Notes under the pieces: generated by a model
Told to the model about the DNA's origin: nothing
Seen by the model: only the letters and a program-made list of their open reading frames with translations
Databases searched by the model: none
Part shown: one piece after another, positions 1 through 9,618 of the stretch
Position numbering within the stretch: the stretch's first letter is position 1
Layout of the letters: each line of letters begins with the position of its first letter
Origin: Agarophyton chilense
Lineage: Eukaryota > Rhodophyta > Florideophyceae > Gracilariales > Gracilariaceae
Direction of reading: 5' to 3'
Assembly (NCBI GenBank): GCA_030374765.1
Contig: JARGXX010000121.1
Span: 310,001 to 374,000 of the forward strand
Length of the DNA: 64,000 bases
Translations under genes and position numbers: made by a program

Positions 1-2730
1 CTGATACTGTCCCTGCCTTCCTCGAGCTGGCCCTGGATTCCGCCTCCCAGTGCCTCCCATCCGGCGTTGTCTGTCACTTGCAATCTCGCGTGCTGCACGC
101 CCGAGTGGTCCAAATCGAGCTGGTTTCCATCCACCGCTTCTTGACTTCTTTTTTGTCCAATCGTTCAGTTGAACTGAAGACACAGTAGCTCCGGGCAAAA
201 TCTCGGAGCGATGTGGGAGATAGTCAGGCACTTCAAATGTGAGTGCGAGCACTTTTTGCTTGTGATTAATGATTTGGGCACAATCGGAAACTTTTCCACA
301 GAAATAGCCTCTTGTTTCTACCGAACTGATTATCGTCAGATCTTTTCCATTCTGTGCATTTTCACTGAGCGCTATGCCCATACTGGATTCCCTGTGGATC
401 AAAATACTTGTTTGACCGAACGAGTTGCGTTGTCGTTCCTCTTCAGAAAGCTTATTCTTCAATGGAAGCAGTGCTGAACGCAACCTTGACTCATCGATAA
501 ACGGAAGCAAAACAACGCCTTGCCATGCGAAACGCTTTCCGTTCAAATCAACATCAAATTCGGCCGGATAGTAGTCTAGAATGGGTGAGTTCGGGTTGAC
601 CATTAAATCAGAATAGCAACTAGGCAACACCAATTTGCCACTTGACGCGGGCATGACTGCCTGTAACTGCGTGAACGGTTCAAACGGGTTTCCAAGGTCA
701 AATATCATGTCGCCTGAAATACACTCGCTTTCAACAAGATCTGATGCAAAAGGAGCGTAGTGGAACGGGTAGTACCATCCCCATGATATACATCCGACAT
801 AGTAGTATTTCATTATCCATTGGAGACCCTCATTATATTTTCGCAACAGAATTAGCTTCTCCTGTCGTTGATTGGGTCCCCAACCGAACTTTTGGTGGTA
901 GTAGCGTTCTTTCCAACCGTCTTCGCCAAGCATTACGGAATCAATCATTTCGCACTCATTCTTCTCACGAAGTCGTTGCTTGAGTGCCTCACGGAAATCA
1001 GCTCTAGTCTTTTGCAGAAGTGGGCGGGTGGCCATATCACGAGTAGTATCGTCTCCATCGTGAGCCATACTTTCAAGATGGAAGATGTTTTTCGTTACCT
1101 GTTCAGCCTCACACTTCTCTCCATTTCTCTCTTCATTCATCTTCATTTCTTTGATGCGCTTCAGATAAGTCTTCACACCCTCTGCAGCTCTAGAGTTCCC
1201 TTCACCCTTCCCAAGACCAAAAACGTGACCAGTCTTCCGCCCCAGCTCCACAGTTGGCATGTTGAAGAAAGCATCTTGATACCCATGATCCTTCCTCTTC
1301 TTCTCTGTGAGACGTTTTTTAACAGCATGCAGGTTCTCAGCTTTTTCAGCATCGTTCGTTTCCTCGAGGTCTGAAACACCCCTCTTCAGACCTTCTTTAC
1401 TGCGGGCTCGTTCTTCTTGCGGTTGCTGCTGATCCTTTATCCGCTCATCCTGAATTCGTTTGCGGTAAAGACGCTCTTTGAAGACTTCTTCCTCTCTCTC
1501 AGCCACTTTATGTAGTAGTTGTCTAACACGCACAAAATCAATTTCGCCGTGAGCCGATGTGAGATATCCAATGCGAACGACTTCCGTCTTGTACAGCTCA
1601 ATCAGGTAATCAATTGCCCCTTCGCGAATATCAAGTGTAGGCAAGTGTGGTAGGAAGTCGTTCCCAACAAAAAAACACATGAATACGAAGTCATCGATGA
1701 CTCTCTCGAGATCGAATACCATGTTAGGCCCACGAGAAGACGATATTTCAAAGGCGATGTCGTCCTTAAACTCATACTCTAGATACTCTCGAAGAATGTG
1801 CACGTGCAAGAAGTGAAAAGGCTTTTTCCCTCCAAGCTCTGAGCGGAGTTTCGTAACCATCTGATGTACCTCACCAAGAAGGGATTGTTCTGGAAGTCTG
1901 GCCGGGACTGATGATGCTCCCCGCCGTTCAGCGTCACGCTTCGAAAACACCTCTTCGCGCAGAATAGTAAAATTAGCCTCATGGGTGGCCAATGCAAGCA
2001 TAATGAGATCTGCGTCAAGGCCATACATGACATGTCTAATGCAAGGATTGTACCCGGGTTGCGTACGCTCGCGACGGATGAATTCGGCGATTTTATGCTC
2101 CCCTTCACCTGGTACCGAAGCATCTGAGAACACCACGATTATGTCGCGCCAAGCACGCATGTTCTCGATTCGTTGTGCGACATAGCAACGCAGTTCTACG
2201 GCTAGACGGGCCATGAATGGAGTTCCCGGTGTGATCACATTGGAGTCAAATTGAAATTTTGATAGCTCCGACCCCTCTTGATCTTCATCAACAAGTTCAT
2301 AGCGCTCGGACCACACAGACATTAGTTCCTTTTGAGTCTCAATTTTTTGCTGGTGCTCCTGAGCAGCCCGAAATCTTCTCGATCGTTGTTGATTAATTTT
2401 TGCACGCGGAGCCACGCCATCAATCGCCATGTACAACAGCTTTCTCGGTCGTACAATCGCAAAAATACGATCGATGTATTCGAAAATCGCCTGAAACATT
2501 TCTTCTTCGTTCCTAGGGGCTGGGCGATCCTCAGGATGAGTACACGGATGAATTATTCCGTTCATATCCAAGTAGAGGTTGTCGTACTCTACGCCATTTG
2601 GATTAGCTTTCGAGGCATCGACGGGTTGTTCTTTTCCGGTTGTTTGGTCGAACATGACGTGCTCAACGCAGTTCTCCATAATATGGGGGTATTTCTCAGA
2701 TATCCATCTGAAGTATGCTGGAATCCCCAT
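1..2730 (-). CDS. XRN2: 5'-3' exoribonuclease, XRN2/RAT1 type (C-terminus off the left edge)
   Basis: This gene encodes a processive nuclear 5'-3' exoribonuclease, the family that trims rRNA and snoRNA precursors and degrades RNA behind terminating polymerase II. The frame starts at ATG 2730 (MGIPAYFRWISEKYP) and stays open for 910 codons to the window edge. Family blocks are in order: NLYLDMNGIIHPCTHPEDRP at residues 51-70, the acidic GEGEHK at 208-213, GLDADLIMLAL from 237, and VGNDFLPHLP at 355-364. A charged Glu/Lys linker lies around residues 400-500. The last visible residues are rich in Arg, Gly and Gln (GPARGRQGQ), as in XRN2 tails. The length and the CTHPEDRPAPRNE-type sequence point to the nuclear form rather than cytoplasmic XRN1. 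No intron is seen. I recognise the family with high confidence; the stop codon lies outside the window. Confidence 0.95.
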   Translation of the reverse strand, partial: MGIPAYFRWISEKYPHIMENCVEHVMFDQTTGKEQPVDASKANPNGVEYDNLYLDMNGIIHPCTHPEDRPAPRNEEEMFQAIFEYIDRIFAIVRPRKLLYMAIDGVAPRAKINQQRSRRFRAAQEHQQKIETQKELMSVWSERYELVDEDQEGSELSKFQFDSNVITPGTPFMARLAVELRCYVAQRIENMRAWRDIIVVFSDASVPGEGEHKIAEFIRRERTQPGYNPCIRHVMYGLDADLIMLALATHEANFTILREEVFSKRDAERRGASSVPARLPEQSLLGEVHQMVTKLRSELGGKKPFHFLHVHILREYLEYEFKDDIAFEISSSRGPNMVFDLERVIDDFVFMCFFVGNDFLPHLPTLDIREGAIDYLIELYKTEVVRIGYLTSAHGEIDFVRVRQLLHKVAEREEEVFKERLYRKRIQDERIKDQQQPQEERARSKEGLKRGVSDLEETNDAEKAENLHAVKKRLTEKKRKDHGYQDAFFNMPTVELGRKTGHVFGLGKGEGNSRAAEGVKTYLKRIKEMKMNEERNGEKCEAEQVTKNIFHLESMAHDGDDTTRDMATRPLLQKTRADFREALKQRLREKNECEMIDSVMLGEDGWKERYYHQKFGWGPNQRQEKLILLRKYNEGLQWIMKYYYVGCISWGWYYPFHYAPFASDLVESECISGDMIFDLGNPFEPFTQLQAVMPASSGKLVLPSCYSDLMVNPNSPILDYYPAEFDVDLNGKRFAWQGVVLLPFIDESRLRSALLPLKNKLSEEERQRNSFGQTSILIHRESSMGIALSENAQNGKDLTIISSVETRGYFCGKVSDCAQIINHKQKVLALTFEVPDYLPHRSEILPGATVSSVQLNDWTKKKSRSGGWKPARFGPLGRAAREIASDRQRRMGGTGRRNPGPARGRQGQYQ

Positions 2731-3751
2731 TTTGATGTTCAAAAAACGAGAGAAACCAGGAGCTTTTCAAAGTTGAGCGTCAGAGGTGGGCGATAAGATT
2801 TAGACCTTCTCTTGACTGAGAAAAGAGAAGCCAGTGAAGCGAAGTCAAAAATCGGAAGAGCAGCGAAGCGCGGATATCATGCGATGTGGCCGCAAGCTAC
2901 AGTGAGCGAGACTGAACTGCACCCCTATTCGGAGTATTCTCCAATACTAAACACCTTCGCTTGTCTCGAAGCTGTCCTTCCAGCCTATGCGTACAGTACA
3001 TGAAAACGAATATAGACGCCTCATATCCTACTATCTAGCTGTAAGTACAGAATGTCTAGCATTTCAATTACAAACTAAACTTTCGAAATTCAATTAAAGA
3101 CCAATTAGAATCAGTTGAACTGGAAGTGTATGCCTGTTGGAATTGGAGCGGTGGAGCCTCTCCTCGCCTTGGCCTGCCTGATGGTGGGTGTGACCACGCC
3201 AGAGGCCGTGCATTTTATTTGTTTCAGTGCAAGCTATGGAGCACGGTGCAGCTTACACGTAGTGATGGGTGTGTCGTGGCTGCGCCTTCGCCTTGAATTA
3301 GGCGCACGGATATCAACACCGTCTTTCAAAGCAAAGCGCTAAGGCTTCACCATTTACAATTTTAGTGATCGCACTCATGATCAATCTAACAAAATAAACC
3401 ATAAGAACTACAGAATACCTTATCAAGAATTGTCTCTTCTCTTCACGACATCTTTCAGAAGTTACAAACGTGATGATCACCAATTCATTGTAAAAACCTG
3501 TAAACCATATGTTTTGCGTATCTGCCACATACTCAAAACATTTTCTTCACATCAATAAACTTTGAAACCCATAACACGCACTAAACCTCTTGAAAAAATC
3601 CTTAAGCGTTTTCTGTTGTAAAAAAATATTGTAAAGACCAAAACTATTATTCAAAAGTAAACAACAACAAAAACTCATGACCAAATTATGTAAAAAACAT
3701 AAAATGAAAAAAAGTACTTGTATTCGTAGTTAGTAGGTCCTCTATGATTAT
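2731..3751. other. Intergenic, upstream of XRN2; no gene recognised
   Basis: This is the 5' flank of XRN2. Short open frames here lack family resemblance. The part from about 3350 is A/T-rich with A runs. The XRN2 promoter should lie near 2731-3100, but no clear box could be assigned. Confidence 0.5.
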
Positions 3752-4083
3752 TCATAAGAACGAGTCTAGTTGCTTCCAACCGACCATTTGACTTACATCT
3801 TGGAGAAAAGGACACTTTTTTAGTATGTCATCAATGTGTAGACTAATGAAAATGTGCTCAAAATTAACAACTCCTGTAAGAGATAACCCTCTCACATAGT
3901 GTATCTTCAAGTCAATATGCTTATTTCGCCCCAATATCTGTGGGTTGAGAGTTTTGAGACAATGCATTCAAGCTTTCAATGAGGAACTTGGCAGAATAGT
4001 ACCCCAAGTTTTAGCTTCTAAGCTAGTACCGTGCGAATTTCTATAATAGATATCTTACCCAAGTAATGTCCTTTTCACATGTT
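3752..4083 (-). pseudogene. Ty1/copia RNase H, C-terminal part (split element)
   Basis: The minus strand carries GRNKHIDLKIHYVRGL, which matches the TKHID-RYHFIRE block near the end of copia RNase H, followed by VNFEHIFISLHIDDILKK at the position of the usual cysteine-free YVPT-QLADI-TK segment. Upstream, between 4083 and 3967, the degraded frame reads EKDITWVRYLL, the block that follows the last catalytic region. The rest of the same copia element lies at 14105-16547. Gypsy element A and one copy of its GAAAG target duplication sit exactly between the two parts. The frame contains stops, so it is a pseudogene. Confidence 0.8.
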
Positions 4084-4088
4084 GAAAG
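4084..4088. repeat. Target site duplication of element A, left copy (GAAAG)
   Basis: GAAAG directly precedes the TG of the left LTR and is repeated directly after the right LTR at 14100-14104. Five-base duplications are normal for Ty3/gypsy integration. Confidence 0.9.
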
Positions 4089-4755
4089 TGTCGTACAATC
4101 ACCTCTGGGGTATGATACTGTCTTGTCTCGGGAGCGTCGTGACGCTCAACCGTAGGGAGCGTAATGACGCTCAACCGTAGAGAGCGTGGTGACGCTCAAC
4201 CGTAGAAAGCGTTGTGACCCTCATCCTTAGAAGGTAGACGTGATAAACCTCGATGGTAATAAGGCACCGTGAAACCCCGCAGGGGCAAACAGCGGAGCAA
4301 CTAGCCTATACCGTGTAGGTGAACGATGGTAGGCGTCGACGTGCGGTAAAACCTATGTGGTAGTTGAGAAACAATGAACCAAAAGGTATAGTTGTGACCC
4401 AAGTGGTGCCTGTCTTTATCAGAATAGGGTCGAGGAGGTGCAATTCCCTATATGCTATGGACCCGGGAGGTACCAGCAAGGCACGGTCTCTGACCTAGTG
4501 CCAGAGACCTGGCCAGCACTGGCCACAGTTCCAGGTGGCCACTCCACTACTGTACTAGAATAAATATAATTACAATTACAATTACTAACAATTACTCAAC
4601 CAGAAGGTACATGTGAACACTACACGTGGCTGACAACACCTAGATGGTAGCTCGCCCGGAGCTGCGTGGCCAATGATCCCTTGCATGCATCACCTACAAG
4701 GTCAGTGTAGTGTATCGACAACCTCAAAGGTCAGACCTTCTGCCACTTTACGACA
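4089..4755 (-). repeat. Element A 3' LTR (667 bp)
   Basis: The repeat begins TGTCGTA and ends TACGACA as read on the plus strand, a short terminal inverted repeat with TG/CA ends. It aligns along its length with 13491-14099. It holds four tandem 25-base units at 4132-4231, each with a GAGCGT/ACGCTC inverted pair, where the other LTR holds one unit. It lacks a 17-base stretch found in the other LTR. These two differences account exactly for the 58-base length difference. Confidence 0.93.
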
Positions 4756-4776
4756 GACCCCCTTCCTACCCTTGAG
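4756..4776 (-). other. Element A polypurine tract
   Basis: On the minus strand the bases next to the 3' LTR read AAGGGTAGGAAGGGGGTC, a purine-rich tract in the place expected for the plus-strand primer of reverse transcription. Confidence 0.75.
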
Positions 4777-5488
4777 ACAAGCCCCGTGTCCCCTTTCATC
4801 AAACGATAAAGGTATAGCGAGCGACAGTGGCGCGGACATCGAAGTGGTGTCCGCCGGCGGTTGCTCATTGTGCGCGACGCGCGATCCCTTGAGGTTCAGA
4901 ACTCGGTGCCAGTGTCGGTTGGGGAGTGCGAGCGGCGACGGCGGCGCACGAATTTAGCGACAACCATACAGGTAGGGACTGTCATGAGGACGATGCAGTG
5001 TCAATAGCGCGCTCGCGGACACCTTTTCGGTAGTGGGCCCCTGCGTGCTTGCGATTCTGCTTCCGCATAGCCCACCGTTTAACCAAGTTGGTATCGAACC
5101 TTTCCCGGGTGCTCAAACTTCATTTTCCTCTTAGGTCTCTACGCGTGCCGTCCCGCCTGGTCGGTCCCACGGCTCGACAACCCTTCAGGTATTGCTGCCC
5201 TTAATTGGCGGCGTCGCGACCGTAATCGTGCTGTCCGGCTTTCCTTGAAGGTTTCCTGGCTTCTCGACCTTTCAGGTTTCGTCTACCTTTTAAGGATTGA
5301 TTCGTGGCGCCGGTTGGGCCTGAGACTGCGTCGATACAACCATTGAGGTGTTGGCCTGGGTCCATGGTGGAAGCTTCCGGTTGTAAGACCTTATTGGTGT
5401 TGAGCGGCCCCGTTAGTCATTGCGCGACCTTTTTCCAGTTTTGCATTCCGGTTTACCTTCAATGCTATGACAAGATCGCGACGCCTCC
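4777..5488 (-). other. Element A 3' internal region, no sense-strand frame
   Basis: No sense-strand coding similarity is seen here. The region is GC-rich and holds several CCT-n-AGGT quasi-palindromes (for example 5243-5252 and 5267-5277). Short plus-strand frames overlap the start of the antisense frame that follows. Confidence 0.5.
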
Positions 5489-6694
5489 ATGCGCGCGTGC
5501 GAACCCATTCGGTGCCACGTCGACGCACCTCGCGCCGCACCGTGGATTCGCCACCGATACCCCAAAAGGGGTGGGTCGTCCCCACAGGCAGCACCAGCGC
5601 TCGAGAGACGTGAGGTGCCGGTTACCATTGAGGTTGAAGAAGTCGGCGATTCCGAGGGGATTGATACCCCTGAAGTTATTCCTTTAAAGTCGGATTGGTC
5701 TCGCTTCACGATACCTCAAATGTCTGGAACCGCTCGCGCACGTACGATGGCAACTGTTGCACATGAAAGGTCGATTTCGGTACTACCGGAAAGGTTGGAT
5801 ATGTTTGCCGTCTCTTCGGAACGGACCGAGGAGGTGTCACCTCAGAACGATAAATTCCCGCTGGTGTTCCCCGCGGCAATGGGGGTCGAGTCATCACCTC
5901 GTTCGTCTGGTCGAGCTACGGCCTTCCCAACCATGTCAGGTAGCGGCCCATTGCGTGGCCGTGGACGCAGTGGTATTACCAAGAAAGAGTCTCGCTCGGC
6001 TTCTCGAACGCCTACCAACATCGGTTTTCGCAGCGTGCCTGTCCCTGCGACACAGTTCTCCCCTGAGACTCCGGCTGACCCATACCAACACAGCGGTGGA
6101 CTTCCTCCGAAAACACAAACCAATTGGGCTCATAATCCCGCGTTTGGTACGGCGAACCGGAAGACGAATCAGTATGGACCTTTCGGTATTGCCTTCGACC
6201 AGGTGACTCACAATGACCTGTTGAGGCACGATTGGCCTATGGCGGTGGGGAATTCGTCATTGCCGGCAGCTCTAACTAGACCGCCATTAGATACCTACTT
6301 GGGTTTGTTCCGTTGGGACTGCGAGCGTCTCCGCTCCATCCCATTGATCTTGAAGAAAAGGGACCAAGAGTCTCAACCTCGTCAGAGTCGAATGGAATGT
6401 TACCAGATTCGGCAGCGTCATACACCTTTGAGGTATTACATCCCGTCGATGTATCCGAGCGACTTGCCTTATGTGCGCGTCGAACTGGAGCTGGATTATT
6501 ACCGTCGATTGGTGGTGCGAGTGCGCCAGTACCCGTCTATTCCGGAAACTTACCTTCCGGTTTCACCTGACTTGGTTTCCCTGAATCGACCTTTCACCAC
6601 TATCAATTGGGCTGACCGTAGCCACTGCTCCTCAACCGACAGGTCCTTCTACTCTCGGATTCGGGGGCTAGACTTTCTGTCGCTTCACCTTTGA
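5489..6694 (+). CDS. Antisense open frame of element A, function unknown
   Basis: A 401-codon uninterrupted frame runs on the strand opposite to gag-pol, between the chromodomain (6907) and the 3' LTR. I do not recognise a domain. The first 200 residues are rich in Ser, Pro, Thr and Arg; the second half looks more globular. A block with YQIRQ followed by LPYVRVELELDYYRR recalls YQFRV followed by LPYVRI in the antisense frame at 19734-22125, in the same order and with similar spacing, and 15 nucleotides around LPYVR are identical. Antisense extra frames between integrase and 3' LTR are known in some plant Ty3/gypsy elements. A chance open frame in GC-rich DNA remains possible. The upstream start is uncertain. 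Confidence 0.5.
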   Translation: MRACEPIRCHVDAPRAAPWIRHRYPKRGGSSPQAAPALERREVPVTIEVEEVGDSEGIDTPEVIPLKSDWSRFTIPQMSGTARARTMATVAHERSISVLPERLDMFAVSSERTEEVSPQNDKFPLVFPAAMGVESSPRSSGRATAFPTMSGSGPLRGRGRSGITKKESRSASRTPTNIGFRSVPVPATQFSPETPADPYQHSGGLPPKTQTNWAHNPAFGTANRKTNQYGPFGIAFDQVTHNDLLRHDWPMAVGNSSLPAALTRPPLDTYLGLFRWDCERLRSIPLILKKRDQESQPRQSRMECYQIRQRHTPLRYYIPSMYPSDLPYVRVELELDYYRRLVVRVRQYPSIPETYLPVSPDLVSLNRPFTTINWADRSHCSSTDRSFYSRIRGLDFLSLHL

Positions 6695-6906
6695 GGTTCT
6701 TGCGGCAGCCACCTGCCACTTCACTTCCTTGGTGTTTCCCTCTTAAAGGAAATTGTTGCCTCTTTTTGTCTCTTCTACTGTTACATTCGGTTGTTCTTTC
6801 GTGTCCTCCCTTGTAGGTCATCTGACACGCATATGCGTCCACCTTATGCGGAAAACGACGTCTTTTCTCCCCCTTCCTTAGGCCTGAGTACCACGAAGGT
6901 CTAAGG
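6695..6906. other. Short gap between antisense frame and chromodomain of element A
   Basis: No coding similarity is seen. It holds ACCTTTGAGGT at 6687-6697 at its edge and further related quasi-palindromes. Confidence 0.4.
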
Positions 6907-7218
6907 TTAGCCGTCTGCAGGCATCGGCTCCTTGCGACGGCGCCAATACCTGATACGGAAATGTGGGGTTATTGCGGCCGGGGGTTCATTTGTGTCCCCT
7001 TCTGGGCCCCAGCCGTACCACCTGACGGTGTACTTCAGACCATTATAGGTTCGCGTGTGGTTCAAAAGACGGTCAACAGGAAATTCCTCTGAGGTTTTAT
7101 CCTGATCTTTCGGGGGAACGCCACCTCGAGGGTTCATATATCCCGAGTTCGGAGCTTCGTGCGTGGGAGCCGGGTCGGGATCTTCCGCTGTTACCGTGTG
7201 AGGTTCCATTTCCGTCAC
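6907..7218 (-). pseudogene. Element A chromodomain at the C-terminus of pol
   Basis: The minus-strand frame reads FPVDRLLNHTRTYNGLKYTV followed by RWYGWGPEGDTNEPP, the chromodomain pattern that in related elements reads Y-V-W-G-TWEP. Such domains help target integration by binding modified histone H3. The tryptophan of the usual TWEP is replaced by Asn (DTNEPP), so ligand binding is doubtful. The frame is the same as the integrase frame upstream (codon positions differ by a multiple of three), with a stop at 7456-7458 between them. Confidence 0.85.
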
Positions 7219-7455
7219 TGTTAGAGGGATGTAGTCCGGATCATCCCGTTTTCATTCATCATTCACCTCAATTGGGGTGGGGTCCTCCGAGGGTCGAGTG
7301 CACAGAGCTATCGTTCTGGGCTCTCGGGCTGAGGTGCCTGCCTCCGTGCGATGTTGAACCGTTTCAGGTGCTACCGTAATACGGTCTATTGATATCGTAT
7401 TCGGTATTTCGTCCTGGTCAACCGTAACGGTGTGGTCTGATGCGTTAAATACCTT

Positions 7456-8475
7456 TTAAGGTCCCACTGATTTGGGTAGAAGCTTCGGATTGATATCTCT
7501 ATCAATAGCTTCATCGTCCGCTTCATCACCCGGTCGTGGTCTTTTACCTGAAGTTGGGTTATCTATGTAGACATATTGTCCCGAAGATACAGAGACCACT
7601 TTAATTACCCTACGGTCATATTCGCCCTTGTACCGCTTCTGGGCTGCAGTGAGGCGGCTCTCTGCATGTTTGAAAGCCCTCCTCAACCTCACAAGGGTAT
7701 TTTGCTTTACCTGGGCAGGGTTCAGTGAGCTATCTGCAGTGCTGGTGGTATGATCTCCCTGCACTACAAGACCTGGGGGGTGTCGCGAAAGAACCAAATC
7801 AAAGGGAGTGGTCTGCGTCGACCTGTGTACCTGAAGGTTATAGGAGTAGGTGAGCGGTTGCACCAGCTCATCCCACCCAGTTTGGTGCTCTTCTGTATAG
7901 TGTCGTATCCTTGATACCAATGTGTGGTTAAAGCGCTCGACCTGTACGTTCGTCTGCGGGTGGTAGGCAGTAGTGAAATAGTGCTTAATACCCAAGAGGT
8001 TACAGACTGCTTTGAAGAACTTCGATGCCAGGTTTGAACCATTATCGGTAAGTAGGTACAGTGGTGCACCATATGGGTAGACCCAATTGTTGAGGAACGC
8101 GATCGCTAGCGTGGTTGACTTCGTCTCCTTTAAAGGTATCGCTCTCGTGAGCTTCGAGAATCTGTCGGTGATCACTAGAATGTGCTGATACCCATTCTTG
8201 GTTTTTGGAAGTGGTCCTAGCAGGTCTATCACAACAAACTCCGTCGGACCCGCTGCTGGGAACAGCTTGAGGTACTTTCGATGCTTTCGAATACCACCCC
8301 GGGTACGAACACAAGATTTGTATTGAACTACAAAGGTATAGACATACTGGGCCATATGAAACCAATAGAACTGTTGCCTCCGGTTGTAATAGATTCTGGT
8401 GGCACCGGGGTCTCCCGATAGTCGCGGGTAGTGCGCAAGATACAAGATTCTCGGGCGAAGCGCCTTCGGAATCAC
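7456..8475 (-). pseudogene. Element A integrase
   Basis: This part of pol inserts the cDNA into the genome. The catalytic D-D-E set is visible: D in FVVIDLLGPLPKTK, D in LLTDNGSNLAS and E in YHPQTNVQVERFNHTL. The N-terminal zinc module is damaged: the usual GHPG reads GDPG, and the usual CxxC reads YKSC, so two of the four HHCC ligands are lost. The frame continues from RNase H through a stop at 8617-8619 and a further stop just before 8475, without a frameshift. The end runs into a Lys/Arg/Asp-rich linker before the chromodomain. Confidence 0.92.
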
Positions 8476-8616
8476 CTATTGAAGGCTACCATCCAAGTTT
8501 GACCTTCTCACGATGTACCCATTGTGGTCCACATCGAATGGTGATCCCTTGAAACCAATTTGGTCAGCCAGGGTTCTGCAGTACGCATCCTGGACCTGTT
8601 CTCGTAGAAACTCCTC

Positions 8617-9618
8617 TCAGGTTACGAACATGACGTTCGTTTCCTCTAGGGTCAGTATCTGCGTTACCATGTCGGTGTTCCGCAAAGCACCTTCTTCATG
8701 TAAGTCCCAACATCCTTCTAGGTGTTCGCCGGTACCATTTTGGTTTGATGACACCGAAAAGCAAGGGATATCATCGTCCACCTGTTCTGTCTCTAACCCT
8801 AAGGTGTTTAAGCGTGACATAGCGTCAGCTATGTTGTGCTTGATACCTGGACGGTACTGTACGTCGTATTCATACTCCGACAGTCTCAACCTCCAACGGG
8901 CAAGTCTACCAGATGCATCTGCGAGTCCGAGGATCCATCTTAAGCCGTCGTGGTCCGCGTGCAACGCAAAGCGCTCACCATAAAGGTATGGACGGAGCAT
9001 CAACGTGCTCCACACTACTGCTAGACATTCCTTCTCGGTTACCGTGTACTTCTGCTCCGCTTCATTCATAGCGCAGCTCCAGTACCCTATAGGTAATTTG
9101 TCTCCGTTGTTCTGCTCCTGCATGAGACAACAACCAATTTGGGCCTGGGATGCATCTGTACCCAGCGTGTGCGGTAGACCTGTTTTCGGTAACGCTAAGA
9201 TTGGCAGCGACAACAGCGCTCGTGTCAATTCCTCAAAGGTATCCATTTCGTCGTTCGATAGATTCTCAAACCGTTCTGGTTCACCATTCTGGAGCTTCTT
9301 GTTGAGGGGAGCCGCTATTTTCGCGAATCCCTTCACGAAGCGACCATAGACGTTACATAAACCTATGAAGGATCGTACGTCTGTCTGGGATCGTGGCAAG
9401 TTGACCTCCTGTTCGGCTCTAATGTTGCTCGGCGCAACCTCTAGGGTACCAGGGCCTATGATGTGTCCCAGGTATTCAACCGTTCTGGTCAAGAAGACGC
9501 ATTTGCGGAGCTTCAGCGTCACCCCCGCCTCAGCTAGGAGGGTAAGTACGGTGCGTATGTGTGCAAAGTGCTCTTCTACCGATCTGGAATAGATGATTAC
9601 ATAATCGATGTATACCAA
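8617..9618 (-). pseudogene. Element A reverse transcriptase palm end and RNase H
   Basis: The frame starts at the polymerase active site. The expected Y-x-D-D reads YIDYVIIYS, so the second catalytic Asp is replaced by Tyr, which should abolish polymerisation. Thumb blocks VEYLGHIIGPG and LRSFIGLCNVYGRF-type (here VRSFIGLCNVYGRF) follow. RNase H is recognisable from LGTDASQAQIGCCLMQEQ (first Asp), KYTVTEKECLAVVWS (Glu) and LHADHDGLRWIL (Asp). A frameshift separates it from the upstream RT part at about 9600-9618. Confidence 0.92.

Noticed and set aside
868-1374. 168-codon plus-strand open frame
   Set aside because: It lies opposite the well supported XRN2 frame and has no motif of its own.
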